Assembly: GCA_014904845.1 (NCBI GenBank)
Contig: MU119245.1
Coordinates: 1-64,000, forward strand
Direction of reading: 5' to 3'
Source of the DNA: Acephala macrosclerotiorum
Lineage: Eukaryota > Ascomycota > Leotiomycetes > Helotiales > Mollisiaceae
Length of the DNA stretch: 64,000 nucleotides
Positions 9,853-21,960 of the stretch are shown here, piece after piece (within the stretch, counting starts at the first letter, position 1; each line of letters begins with the position of its first letter). Below the pieces are notes generated by a model. That model ran no database searches, was not told where the DNA came from, and saw only the letters and a program-made list of their open reading frames with translations. Made by a program: the position numbers and the translations under genes.

Positions 9853-10852
9853 ATGAGTCGCAAACCTTTGGATGCGGAGGCTGGAAGGCCGCCCGAGGCC
9901 TGGCGAGATGGATATCCGGCCGTTGCAGCCTGGATGACTAGAGATCCTGATAATGAATCATTCATCTATCGCAAGTTCGACAAGCTCAGTGCACGGAATC
10001 TGTTGAATTTTCAGAGCGAGCTGATAGGCCTCGAATCCAAGTTGGAGAAGTTTGATGCAGAGGCTCGAAACAGCAACGACCAAGTTTTGAAACAATCTAC
10101 TAGGAAATGGGAGACCTTCATGAAGAATGCGGCAGAGCGAGAGCAAGAAAGACAGAGAATGGAGCTGAATAAGGAAATTCGAGCGAAGTTGAGAGAATAT
10201 CGTGAGTGGGAACCCTCCTCATTTCGTCATAGGTTGTTAATTTGAGATAGACGAGACACTTCTCCTTCAGAGCCAGATCGCAGCTTTAGATCGCCAAGCA
10301 ATCGTGTGCTATCTGCATTCCGCAGCTGGTTTACAAGCGGAATCCAGAGAGGGAACGGGGAGAAGATTGACCCCGTGCTTGGTGGGAGAGCAAAAGACAT
10401 ACTCGATGACCCTCATGATCTTGTAGCCTTGCGAACGCCGGCGAACAAAGACCCACTGTCTCTGTTTTTGCAGAACCACTGGCCATTTCCTGTTAGCATC
10501 TCCCCAGAATCTCTTGGTGTGATGCTTACTGGTGTGACAGGTGCGGAGAGCTGAAGATGGCCAAGGAAATACTGGCCACTATCTTGAAAAGCATGTTGTC
10601 TGGGCAGTCGCAATTATCAGCACAATCATTGCAACAATACTGCTCATTGGAGCGATTATTGGATTGTATATCGTGCAATCTCCCGAGTCGCGTTTGATCA
10701 TGTTGAGCTGTTTCACGGCTCTTTTCGCAATCAGTGTGGGGTTATTGACGAGTGCTCGGAGAGCAGAGATATTTGGCTCGACGGCGGCGTACGCGGCTGT
10801 TCTGGTGGTATTCGTATCGAGTAACCTGGGAAATCCTTCTTCGCTGTCGTAG
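9853..10852 (+). CDS. DUF6594 membrane protein, copy 1
   Basis: Exons 9853-10201, 10247 (or 10251)-10491 and 10541-10852, with introns of 45-49 bp, give about 301 residues. The N-terminus has the family block GYPAVAAWMTRDPD...FIYRKFDKLSARNLL, then a charged coiled-coil segment. The middle has GGRAKDILDDPHDLVALRTP and HWPFP. The C-terminus has about three membrane helices (WAVAIISTIIATILLIGAI, LIMLSCFTALFAISVGLL, AAYAAVLVVFV). This is the DUF6594 architecture; its biochemical role is unknown. The first intron offers two acceptors 4 nt apart. The downstream one (10250) restores the usual LLLQSQIAALDR segment but then loses frame. The upstream one (10246) keeps the frame open but replaces that segment. 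Head to head with the retropepsin-like gene. Confidence 0.75.
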
Positions 10853-11675
10853 AAATCAAAGAGTTTTCAGCTTCTACTATTCATTGCAAGTTGCAACTGA
10901 TCATTTCGTCTCTTGAGTGTTGAAGAATAAGGTTCTTCAGCAGAGGCACTGGATTCACAACTCATCTCTTCGCCCTAACCTGGTAGACCAAGAAGGTACC
11001 CAAGACACTCAGTAAAAAAATGCGACAATATTTTCTTTTAGTATAGGAGGGAATTAGGTCCTTCTCAACGAGAGCTGACGTGATCTCTCTCAGCCTCATC
11101 AGAGCTCTGATGTTGTGACTTGTTCAAAGTTTGCGTGTTCCTTTCAATTTGAAGAAGCTTCAGAGAGGGATACGCTTTCAATCCACGACACAGGATGTGA
11201 CTTGCTGGTTTAATGCGATCCCGTCTTCCTTTTTCTGCTACTCCAAACAAGGTAGTCCTTGACTGTTATGTCCATTCTCCACTGAAAAGATCTCTAGACA
11301 GTCTACGCCTGTGAGAACCTGGTGTGACTTTTCCTCTGCAGCATCGAGCGTCTGAGTGGTTTCGTCGTTGGAATTTGTGATAACAAGCTCTTGCGGATCA
11401 GACATTGCAGCATCCCAACATGTTGCACCTTCTTATGTCAGCACTTCCAACTTGCGATTTCGATACACTTCGGGGTAATGTATGCAAAAACCGCAAAACC
11501 TTGCCCATTAACAAGTGTATCTGACCATGCCCATTCATACAAGAACATATTTCCAGGGCCAGAAAACGGGAGGCCATCGAGTTGCCTTCCGGATCGGACC
11601 ATGTTATGATTAAAGATTTTGAAAAGCAGTCTTGCCGGTCGACTTCAATATCGTTAGTATATCATACGATATTAT
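10853..11675. other. Intergenic stretch without a recognised gene
   Basis: Short overlapping frames only; no motif, RNA gene or repeat was recognised. Confidence 0.35.
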
Positions 11676-12322
11676 CTATATTTTCGCTGATTTGGTCCCC
11701 AAACAAGTTCCCAGCCAGTCATAAACTTCTTGTTCTCCATGGGCCTTCAGCATTTGGCATGCATCTTGCAGAGTCTTCCAGTTCCCAGATTTAGTCGAAG
11801 AAGACACCATGTCGTCTAGGGTGTCTGCGAGAAGGTATCCAAGAGTGACTAGTCGGATATTCCCAGCGCAAGCACCAACCTGGAGTCCGGCCCTAAGATG
11901 AAGGTTGCCGAGATGCCTACCCCTTGAACGTAAATAAAGTCCTTTAGTCGAACAGCAGGCATTTTAGGTTGTCTAGCTTTGTACGGGCCATCCTGAATCT
12001 CCACCTGGGTTTGGGGCTTCCAACGCATATATTTCTCGGTGGTGAGAAGGGAAAGGGATTCCAGGAACGGCAGAGCCTTATTGGCGAGTTCTTGGAAGTC
12101 TAACGGACTTTTCTCTTGTCGCGTAAGAGCAACATCCTCTGACTCGGAAAGGGATAGAATATGATCTTGCAAGATGCTAACGCTGTTCGACGTTCCGGCA
12201 GTCGCACATACGTACGTACTTTCATCGTCCTCCAATGTTCCCGAAGCACTACCATCCAGGTGTTTATCCTCGCTGGCGTTTGTATTCAATATTATTATTA
12301 TTATTATCCGAAGGCTGCTCAA
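11676..12322 (-). CDS. Hypothetical protein
   Basis: An open frame from 12322 to 11921 joins, through a 41-bp GT-AG intron (11920-11880), a second exon ending at a TAG at 11676-11678. The joined frame reads DFIYVQG then VGACAGNIRLVTLGYLLADT, and continues to SGNWKTLQDACQMLKAHGEQ. Codon use and helical content look like real protein. I do not recognise the family. The frame has no ATG near its upstream limit, so a further 5' exon is likely. A 17-bp ATT microsatellite (about 12291-12307) lies in the upstream part of the frame and would encode poly-isoleucine, so translation there is doubtful. Confidence 0.4.
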
Positions 12323-12632
12323 GTTGTTTAGGTAACTGAAGTGAACTGGGTGATTAGCGCCTGAGTAGAAGCGGTCAGCTTACTAACCGACCTTGGGACG
12401 AAGAAAAAGAGAAAGAAAAAATTGTGCTCAACTGCCATTGAAAATGATGCCTGCTAAGTCTAGTTCGTTAAACGAGTCGTGAAAGCGCTTCCCTCCCTAT
12501 CTGTGCGCGTCCTTCGGAAGCAAGAGCCTCAACGTGAAAGTCCACTAGGAGGGGGTGATCTAAGAATCTCAATTTCACTTCCTATTCTAGCTACCATAGT
12601 ATACAAATTTGTAGCGCTGAATTAACCGTCTC

Positions 12633-14609
12633 CTAACTCGTAAAGCCGATATCGCTGTCCACACCATCTCCTCTATCCTCCAACTCACGCCCCGTTCTCC
12701 TTATGCTCATGAGTCGCCTGGCTCGCCCTCCTCTTACTGTATGCTCTTCCGTCTCCTCATAATTGATAAGAAGCTCACCATTCTTTCCATATCGTCTTGG
12801 CTCCTCCTTCGCTCGTTTCACGACCGTAAATATCGATTTCGTCTTTTGGAAGATGCTGTCCATTTCTTCGAGTGAGCGGTATGCAGTCTCAGGATAGAAG
12901 AAATATACTACAGGGAAGATGAAGGCGTTGCTGGAGAAGCATTAGCCTTGGGTCCAAAACAATGGAAAGGGGGTGGTGCGGGTAAGTGCGAGGTGCTAAC
13001 ATGACAGCGAAGATGATGTAAGTCTTGTACTTAATGTTGTTGAATGCGACAGGAGTGATCATAACGACCTGATATTGTCAGCACTCGATCTGATAATTGT
13101 TTTGAACCGCTTACTATAAAGTTAAACAACCAATCCCCAGACGTCGACAAAGCATCCGCCGGAGCTCGAATCCGCAACGGCACAATCTCAGGCGGATACA
13201 GTCAAGTCATGCCTAACCATCCAATAGGGAAGAAAGTATTAAACACAAATAAGAACACTGTCTGTGCGATACCCGCTTTTGTATTGCCAATCGAGTCCGT
13301 AATCGCAAGAATTATCATAGAAATCGACATCCCAGCAGCACCAAAAAGCATCAACTGTCTCCTACCAAACCTCTCAACCGTAAAGACCGCAAACCACGAA
13401 GCTAGGAAATACTCCGTTCCATTACAAGCAGCAATGAGCTTTGCCAACGTTGGGCTGAGGCCAACTTGTCCTTCCAAAACGTTGGGGATGTAATATGTGA
13501 TGAGGTTGATGCCTGAGATTTGCTGGAAGACTTGATTGACATAAGCCAAGACGGTACGATGGAAGTGGCGATCCGGACCCATGGTGAAGAGATCTTTGAA
13601 CGACCCTTTTTGCATCTCGAGGACGGTGTCTTTGATGGCTGGGTATTCGCTGTGGACACGGGTGCTGGATTCTGGTAGGTCGTTTAGGTAGGCAAGGACG
13701 TGCATTGCTTCTGCGTCTTTGCCTTTGAGGACTAGCCATCTGGGAGATTCGGGCATGCTAAGTACGAACGCTGTTGATTATTAGAAATGATGTTTGAGTG
13801 ACGCATGTGAGATTGGAGGTACTGACCCAGAATGAAAAAAACAGAACACAATTTGGAATGCCAATGGGAATCTCCATGAGACAGGATTTGGATCAAGGAA
13901 GTAGAAACCAAAGTCTAACCAGTAAGCGATCATAATTCCTCCTGTGATTAGAGTGCCCTCGATCATGACCAATTGTCCTCTTCGATGCGATCTCGATCAT
14001 TCACTTTGCCATGTCGGTACTGTCGATGTGTTAAGTCCGTTCCCGATGCCAGTGACGATTTGACCAAGGATAAACTGAACGAGTTGGTAGGAGCTGCATT
14101 GCAGAATTTCGCCGATGACTATGATGGACGAGCCGAGGAAGATGGTTCGCCGACGACCGAGAGGATTGCCGATGAATATACATAGAATTGCACCTGTCAA
14201 AGATCAGCGACTGGCTTTGAAGATACTAACGAGGATAAACATACCAAGAAAGCATCCAACATTGTAGCTTGCGACTGTGATTCCTTGGTATGTGGATCTG
14301 TTGCTCTGCTCTGCTGAATTGGCAAGAACTCCCGGCGCATTAGGATCGATGCTCGGGAACTGTGACCGGAACGAATTCAATGTAAGAAGACCGCCAGTAA
14401 CACCCCTAGCAAGACCAATCTCGAGTTTATTTTCTGTTGGAAGTCGATTTACTGGTCATAACCAAATAATCTGTTGCGTGGTCAGTAAGTGTTTAAAGCG
14501 ATGACCGTGGGGTGAGAACTCACAAAAAGTCCATCCCAGCAATAACTCCAACTGCAATCTGCAGCTTTACGCCGCGTAAGCCCAAGTATTTTCCACTCTT
14601 GCCAAACAT
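12633..14609 (-). pseudogene. MFS sugar transporter pseudogene (lactose-permease/hexose-transporter type)
   Basis: Exons from MFGKSGKYLGLRGVKLQIAV at 14609 to ...DSDIGFTS at 12633 make a full sugar-porter layout. GMDFLLFGYDQ leads to GGLLTLNSF; GNPLGRRRTIFLG is the loop 2-3 motif; MPESPRWL follows helix 6; GMT-LYPPEIVPLRIRAP precedes helix 10; and PETAYRSLEEMD ends the last helix. Three lesions are visible. A TGA at 13999-13997 sits inside VPTWQSE-SRSHRRGQ. One extra T in a T-run near 13840 breaks the step from FQIVFCFF into the segment before MPESPRWL. A TGA at 13204-13202 replaces the Trp expected after GMT. Each can be pinpointed because the flanking family motifs are intact. Decay is recent, since the rest of the protein is well kept. 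Confidence 0.85.
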
Positions 14610-15867
14610 GTTGACGATTCTATTGTTGGATCTCTCAAAGTGAGGGCCAATGATGTCAGCGACTTTGTGTCGCTCGGTGACTGTAACCCTGCAACCTTGT
14701 CTAGAACAAAAGAACAAAAATTTTTAAAAGTCGTTGAGAGGACCTAAGACCTGTATAAAGAATCAGAAATTAAATCAGAAGCTGTTGAAATGCCGGCAAG
14801 GCGCTTTTGTTTATATCCCTCTTCCTCCGCTATCCGCCAGAACGACTTGGGTGCACTTAGGTCAACATCGGCACGCAACGCTGCCGATCCAACAGATCTT
14901 CACCCAAAGATCTCACATGCGGAGTTATCCCCGTACTCTAAATGTAACGGATTGCTACTTTAGGTAAGCCATTGATGTCGCCGACCGGCAAAGTCATGCC
15001 TGGTGAGGAAGTTTTAACCTGATGTGGGCAATTAGATGCGAAGCCGTCTGACGCCGGTGTGGGATTTGATATCCGAAATCATGGGGATTTGACATCTCGA
15101 TGATCTGGAGAATTGAGGTATGATATCACCGTTGATGGTCGAGGGATGTGAAAGAATTTTGGACGAATGACTTCTGATTTACAACATAACGAACAAGGAA
15201 GAGGTTAAGAGGTAGTTTGCCACATTGACAGAGGCCTAAATTCTACCCCTTTCATTTTCTGGTCATAGACTTTCGAAGAAATGCATCCTGAGGAATTGTT
15301 CCTAGAGGGGCTTCGCTGCGGTGCGATTAAGCGAGCTGCGAAGAAGGCTAAAGATATTGACTATTTCCAGGTGAAGCGAGCTCCTGGAATTGTTATGTTG
15401 CCTCGTGCTTTCGGATCAGACAAAGGAATTGAGAGGAGTCTCTCATGAAAGCGCAGGCAGGGTTTCGATTCTATCTTGTATTCGCGCCCATGCTTTATGG
15501 TCTCCAATTGACTTCCCTGCATATTAGTGCTGCCAGTTATGCTCGATATGGTGGCAAGACAGGTACAAGGTGAAGTCTCCATCTTTTGTCCGTCCTGCGG
15601 CACGTGAAAATCGAACTTAACAACCTTTCGCAAACGCAATAGCTAGCTCCTATTTTATCCCTATTCACTTGGACATCAAGTCGGTTTCCATTGACTTTCG
15701 TCCGATATTATTGCTATCAGCCTTGTCATGAGAATGGATCATGCTGACAAGTAATTCACTGGCCCCACGCTAGTGAAATATATCTTCAACTGTTCAACCT
15801 CTTCGGCAACCAACTACGCGCAAAGTCACCTCCTGCGCACACAATTCCGAACTCCGCCGTAGATTCA
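14610..15867. other. Intergenic stretch without a recognised gene
   Basis: A minus-strand frame at 15361-15639 encodes about 92 residues with no recognisable motif and is not called. Nothing else is supported. Confidence 0.35.
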
Positions 15868-17752
15868 ATGAAAATTATCAGAGAAGTAGCCTCAATTATG
15901 GCGGAAAGCGTTGTCAACACAGCTTCTGCAACGGTGCGTGAATATCTGGTGGCACAACAACCATTTTGCAGGAACAAACCCGAACAACGCTTCGCACAAT
16001 CAGCCGTAACAAGACCCGATGCGTCAGACTACATGGATGTTCCTATGTCAGAGGTTTCAAACGACGATCCTGCAAAGACTTCTGACTCGCCTCCAACGCC
16101 TCCACCAACCTACGAGTCTGGCTTGTTCGCATGGATCAAGCCCAAGCAGGCAAATGGCGCCCCGATACGAGTCGTTGGCGGAGCGCAAAAGGGCCAAGTA
16201 CCTCAAGATGTAACTTATGACCACCCATGTATAGTACTAAAACAACTTGATTCTACGCTCGAAGGTGAGGAGAAGTACCTAGCGGTCTCAGTAAGTCTCC
16301 AGTATTCCCTTTCGTAGAAGACTCCGACTCTTTGCTTACGGGTTTCTTCTAGGTGGCTTCCTACAGCAACATGCCACCCGAAAAATGGTTGAAGAAACGA
16401 TCAAAGACAAAGTGCATTAGGCATTTAATCCCAATCGACCACCCTAATTCACCATTTCCATGGCCAGGCCTGGGGACCCTGGTCAAGCAAAAGACAAAGC
16501 AGAAGCAAACGAAGGAGAAACTGAAACAGGGATTAAACCCGGTTGTGAATCCTAAGGGTTCTAGACTTCCTGCTCTCTACCTTGATCTTGAACGCAAATC
16601 GTCCGACTGGATGGACCGATGGAAGCAGAGTTACGCAAAGTTGGATGCGCTCTTGGAGATTTCAGCTTCTCAGCTTCGCCATTACAAGGGCTCGATTTTA
16701 AGGGATGACCAGCCTCGACTCTGCTGTAAGAGTTTTGGCAGTCTCATGGCTCTTGGTTTGCGCCAGGGAAGGAACAATGTTTGGCGGGTAGTGAGCTGTC
16801 ACTACTTTATTATGGCTCTCCAAGGACTGGGAAATGGCATCCCGCACATGATGAGCAGGACGAGTCGATGGTGATTGGACAATGGATTCCAGTATCTTGG
16901 CATGAGGATGAAGAGCTGATCGGCCCCTCGAGCGGTGTTCAACCGATGAACACAACGATGTCTGGCGCTCCCCTTGCAACAAACGACGAGGATCCCAGTC
17001 GGGCCGATAAAACCGAAGACCACGACATGCTCGACGGCGGCGCGGAGGAAAATTCTCGCGAAGGGAGCAAGAAGAAACTGAATCCTAGCACTGCAGCATC
17101 ACCAGATGTTCCATTACTCTCAAAGCCGTCCAAGGACTCTCGACCTCCTATGAAGCCCCCAAAGGGATACAAAGACTGGTGTTCCTACGTTCGGAATCAC
17201 ACCGACATCAATAACTACGACCCATTCCCAGTGTCCAAAAGCAAGCACAAATCGTCCGCACAACCTGATCTCGAAACCAGCCCTCCCTCAGCCAAAGAAA
17301 ACGACACCGACGAGCCTATGCAGGGTCCACAGCAGAAAAAGACCTCGGTTGTTGGAAGTCAGAAGCGAGCCATCGAGACGCATGAAAACATAAACGCAGT
17401 TTGGAAGAGAGAAAAGCTCGATATCTCTCCTCCAGCAGCCAAGGACAACGAAGAAGAGGATCTCATGGGTGGTACAGAGATGCGAGAGGCGATATGGGCC
17501 CGTAAGCAGAAACGTCGTGTCGAGCTCGATGAAAATCAGGATAGCGACTCTGCTCGCAAGAGACTCAAGCTCTTCGATCCTATGGAGGATTTCCGACAGC
17601 AAAATACTTCAAAGGCATCTGCCCAGAAACAAGTTATCGAGAAAGATGAGAATGTAGATGCTGCTCCGAAGAAACGAAGGCTCTCTTCTGCAAAGGAACT
17701 TAACGAGGCTACACAACAGAAAGAGGCCGTAGGAGTTGGTAATCAGAAATGA
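15868..17752 (+). CDS. Hypothetical, probably nuclear protein with Lys/Arg-rich repeats
   Basis: Exon 1 (15868 to about 16290) joins by a GT-AG intron to a second exon carrying VASYSNMPPEKWLKKRSKTK and a Trp-rich block. Near 16735 the coding frame moves to another that carries SHGSWFAPGKEQCLAGSELS and runs to 17752; I could not find an intron explaining this switch. The last 150 residues are low-complexity, acidic and basic, with three to four degenerate repeats of the type QKR-IE-DEN-KRxKL. They include ARKRLKL and KKRRL, which look like nuclear-localisation signals. The stop is a TGA followed in frame by RVESDEAAVAARKRQKLV and a TAA near 17809, so the current stop looks like a CGA-to-TGA change that removed a final repeat. 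Family not recognised. Confidence 0.45.
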
Positions 17753-18065
17753 CGTGTCGAGTCGGACGAAGCTGCAGTTGCTGCGAGGAAGAGACAGAAA
17801 CTCGTTTAAGGTAAAGGAATCTGGGCGCGAGGCTTTTATCTATGCTTTCCCCCGCATTTGGTTTATTGGCGGCTGGGTGCTATCGGTCTACAGGAATGCA
17901 GCTAAAGGTCGGGTTGCGTGGTAGACTCGGTGTTCATCGAAAGAAGGCATGGCTGCCTTGTTGGTATCAAGTCTGGGAGACTGAACAAGCATGTTTTGGC
18001 GTTGTACTCGTATAGTGAATTACAGGTAGGCCTCATTTACATGCTCTCTAACACTTCGTCACCCG

Positions 18066-19829
18066 TCACAAAACAATCTCACATCGGTGCGCCTTCGGCT
18101 GAATCAAGAAAAAATTCTCCATCTCCATACTCTCATCGGTCGTACTTCCTGCCAGTCTTGCACCCACACACTCTCGAAAGAACAGGGCAGTCGCTAACCT
18201 CAACTCCGTCCTCGCCAGGTGGATTCCTAGGCAGATTCGCGAACCTGTGCCGAAAGGGTGAAGTGCCGTCAATGCATTTGGTGGGAGTGTTTCTGGGTGG
18301 AGGAAGCGTGTGGGGTCGAATCTGAGGATTTTAGCTGGATGAAAGGGGGAGGAGATGCGGGGTCTTACCTATCAGGGTCGGAGAAGAGATCGGAGTCTCG
18401 ATGAATGGTATACGCTTGCGTGCAGACAGTGATGTTGCCGGGAAGTCTGTATCCACACAGCGTAGCGCCATTGGCAGGAGTCTGTCTCGGGAGGCTGCCT
18501 GGTGCCGCGCCATATAACCGGAGAGCTTCTTCAATCGTAGCGTTCAGTAACGGGAGTGCTTCCAGATCAGTGTCTGCAAACCTCTCCTTCAATTCCCGTA
18601 CTTCTTTTTCAAGCTCCTTCTGCAACTTTGGCTGCTTCAAAACAGCCCAAATCAGATACGTCAAAGTGACAGCCGTGGTTTCCTATTCCGAACATCTCAG
18701 AGTCAGTATACTTTAGGGTGTTTGAGAGAGTCTTAAGAGCAATGGGATATTCGCGGGGAGAAAATGAAGGTTTCAAGACTCCTGAGACAGCGCAGAAGAG
18801 GAAGCATTGCTTCGAAAAGGTGAGACTTACAGACCCCGCAACGATCATGTTTCCAGCTTCGAGTTTTACCTGCTTGTCTGTAAGAGGCGTATCATCCTTT
18901 TGGGCTTCAGCAACGATGGTCGAGAAGATGTTTTTGGTGTTGTCGTCTTGATTTTTGCTGTTATTGACCGCGCGAGAGGCGTATTCGAATGTATATTCTT
19001 GGTAGTGGAATAGCTGCCTGAGGGATTGGATAGGCAGGTAATTACAAATGGCCCATACAATGTCCCACATAATCGGGAATTCTGCGTGCATTCCGCCGGC
19101 GAAAAGGTTTAGCTCGACAGCACGCATGTATTGATTTTTCTGAACTTTTGCGGTTAGTGGGACAGTTGGAAAGAATCATCTAGGGAAAGGGAAAGGCTAC
19201 TCACCTCTTCGTTCTCTAGCATGTGGAACGACTCTCCAAATGAAAGATGACCAATCACATCAGTCGCGTAGAAGGTCCACCATTTCAGAAGATCCGCAAC
19301 CCCTTTTGATGCATCTCTCTTGATCTTTGCAACCACCAATTCAGCCTTTTCCCTGATTGAATCCTCCCAGTGCTCCTTCAGATAACTTTTGCTGAAACCT
19401 CGAGCCAATAACCGTCTTCTTTGCGCATGACGCTTGGGATCACGAATTGCGAAAATTCCTGGTACTTCCTGATTGTTGACCATCTCGTACCAGATACTTT
19501 TGTGGTAGCCCGACCCAATACGGTGGATCTCAGAGAAAGCATCAAAGTCGGAGACGGCAACTTCTTTGGGAGCAATTCGGACGATAGAGCCATACCGTTC
19601 GTGGAGATCATGGACGTAGTGGAGGCGTCGTCCTTGAAGAACGTGCAATTTTAACACCAGATGAGTGAGTGGTGCGTACCACGGCCCCGGTAGATGTCTG
19701 AGAGGGGTGAAGTAGGCGCGATGAAGTATCTTGGACCTCCGTCAGCAGCAGTCCCCGCGCTTGTGAATTCAGACGAACCTGGATGAGCCATATCGCCACC
19801 ACAATCAAGAAACTAGCCAAGATAGTCAT
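18066..19829 (-). CDS. Cytochrome P450 monooxygenase
   Basis: Five exons (19829-19779, 19729-19205, 19139-18831, 18682-18369, 18321-18066) with normal GT-AG introns give 484 residues and no lesion. An N-terminal membrane anchor (ILASFLIVVAIWLI) is followed by the proline hinge LPGPWYAPLTH. The C-helix WxxxR region lies in the second exon. The I-helix AGSETTAVTLTYL crosses the third intron, with ETT at the oxygen-activation site. The K-helix is EEALRLY. The haem loop FGTGSRICLG supplies the cysteine ligand. It is an ER-bound class II P450 that needs an NADPH-P450 reductase. Substrate cannot be told; it resembles fungal P450s of secondary or xenobiotic metabolism. It is divergent from a Zn2Cys6 regulator about 2.1 kb away. 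Confidence 0.92.
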
Positions 19830-21960
19830 GTTGATCCTCGTTAATGAGCGTCCGCAAGGAACACGGTCGAGCGGTACACAAATCTACTCGGGGGTTCCGA
19901 AACGCTTCATATGTGCTTTTGCGTTCAGGGTAGTACAGGCATCTCGAAGCATTGTGTGATGTCTCCGTCCGTTTGTTGGCATACGACAGCTTTCGTGCCC
20001 TACAAAAGCATGCTCCAGACTTTTATGCAAAAAAATAGGTACGAGCACAGACAGCCGGGGAGGCCTTCCGATTGGACTGTCCCATTTGCGACTAGGTTCG
20101 CCAAGGAATGGGCGCCGGAGGTGCTAAGACTCGGGTAAGCCGCCGCAAGCCCATTCTCATTTCTACAAAGGCCCTTCTTTTCGGGCTTCCTTTCATGCTT
20201 GTGCGCCTGCCTGCCTGCCCGCACCTATTATGCTTACGCATAAAGCCTTGCTTAAACCAAACTTTTAATTTTAAAGTAATTTTTTTTATGCTCGTTTTTT
20301 TAACGTTAATATTTAAAAAAAAAATAAACTTAATAGCATGTCTAAAGCACGTTTAGTAACCTTTTTTTGTAAGCCCAAAGCATTTTGAAAGATAAGGGCC
20401 CTTACAAATGCTCGAAATCTCTTCAAGTAGTATCAACCCTTGATTTTAATTTTTACAAATATTCGGAATCTTTTCGGGTAGCTTCAAATTTGCATAAAAA
20501 CATACAGAGGCTTATTTACCCCTTTTACGCAGTCTCAGAATCCTTGTAATGACTTGAGGTGGATGTCAAGCCCTGCGGTTAGTTCCTTAAAAAGTCTGGA
20601 GACGGGATGGGCGGCTAATGTCGATCAATCGCCCAATGCTCGGCTCGTAAGCCACTAAACAGCTGCATGACGCGTTGCACTTGAAACTCCTGTTATCCTT
20701 AATCATTCCGCGTTCGGCCTCACATCGAAATATACCCACGATTCTGCTTGGCTGCCTTCCTCACCAACTCCCTCTTGCGCCGCAAAGCTACCTTCGCTGA
20801 CTATGCGTGGCTATTCAAGCGTGGCGCTATTGTACACTCACAGAAAACAGCTGCCAATTGAACAGCTACTGGGGACGGATATCAATATAAACGATGGAGA
20901 GCAGAGCAGGAAAATGTGAAATCTTAAAAAGAGAAAGGACATTGCGGGCTTTTGGAAAAAGAAAATTCAAGGCAAACCTATCCCCATATGGGGTCACTGT
21001 ATGGTTTGAATATCTTGAGGCCCAAGAAATCATTATGCAGCAGCAATATTTGCTAGTGGACTCGGGAATGGGCGGTTCAGATGTAGGTCCAGCTTGCCGG
21101 ACTTGTCCTAAGTAGATTCTCCATCGAAAGAGACATTCCTTCCCTAGATTAAGTGCTGAATATATCGCGTTCTCGCCCCTGCGGCTCAAAAGGTATCTTT
21201 GCTGAGTCCGACGTCTTCGCAGTGTCCAAATCTTATAATGCCAGGGAAATGGGTGCCGTGGCTGATAAACCCTGCTTCTCCTTCTTCTGTCCTGCGGATT
21301 TGTGGTTGGTGTACACGAATGGTGGGCTTTCCGCTTGAAGCTCCTCGAACTACAAAGATTGCATGTCTGCCATGTCTTCGCAGTAAGTTGTTTTCTGGTC
21401 CGTGTTGAATTTGCTCGTCAAGCAGAAGCCTTCGGTCTTGATTCGAAGTTGAATCGCATTTGAAGGGAGGGAGCGGAGCGGCCTCCGATGACAAGGCTGA
21501 TTTGGGCTAAGCTCTAAGCCCAAGGCGGAAGGGCGGCATGGAGAAGGGACGGAAGGATTTCATATCGTAATTGGCTTGCACGGACGGAAGGACGAAGAGG
21601 GTATGCCGTCCAGAAACATGTTGCCCAACTTTGCCATGTTGTCTTTTGTCGACTGACGAGTAGAAAGAAGACTTCAAGGGTGTTATCTGTGACCAATTGC
21701 TAGGTATTGAAGCTGGTGAAAGGAGAAGGTCGAAACGGCTCCAAGACTAGTGCTGACATAACCTTAATTAATCATCTGCCACGTGATACCCTCACTTCTT
21801 GCTGACCATTGCTTACGTGAAGCTTCAGTTGTCAGATCGACTGCAACAACATGAAGATGCGAGATTCCCGAGCCGCAGTCCTTTTGCCTCGATGCCCTAG
21901 CTGTAGTTGATCTGAGTGCGCGGTGAACTTTGGGAACCAATCTGGAGCCTTCTGGACGAG
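19830..21960. other. Long intergenic region with a small A/T tract
   Basis: About 2.1 kb between the P450 and the divergent regulator. A short A/T-rich run lies at about 20265-20350. Other frames are short and overlapping and show no motif. The region holds the promoters of both flanking genes. Confidence 0.4.

Noticed and set aside
11880..11920. Apparent frameshift in the hypothetical gene at 11676-12322
   Set aside because: A 41-bp GT-AG intron keeps the frame, although it is short and needs transcript support.
16698..17172. Minus-strand frames inside the repeat protein gene
   Set aside because: They mirror the biased codons of the plus-strand gene and have no motif.
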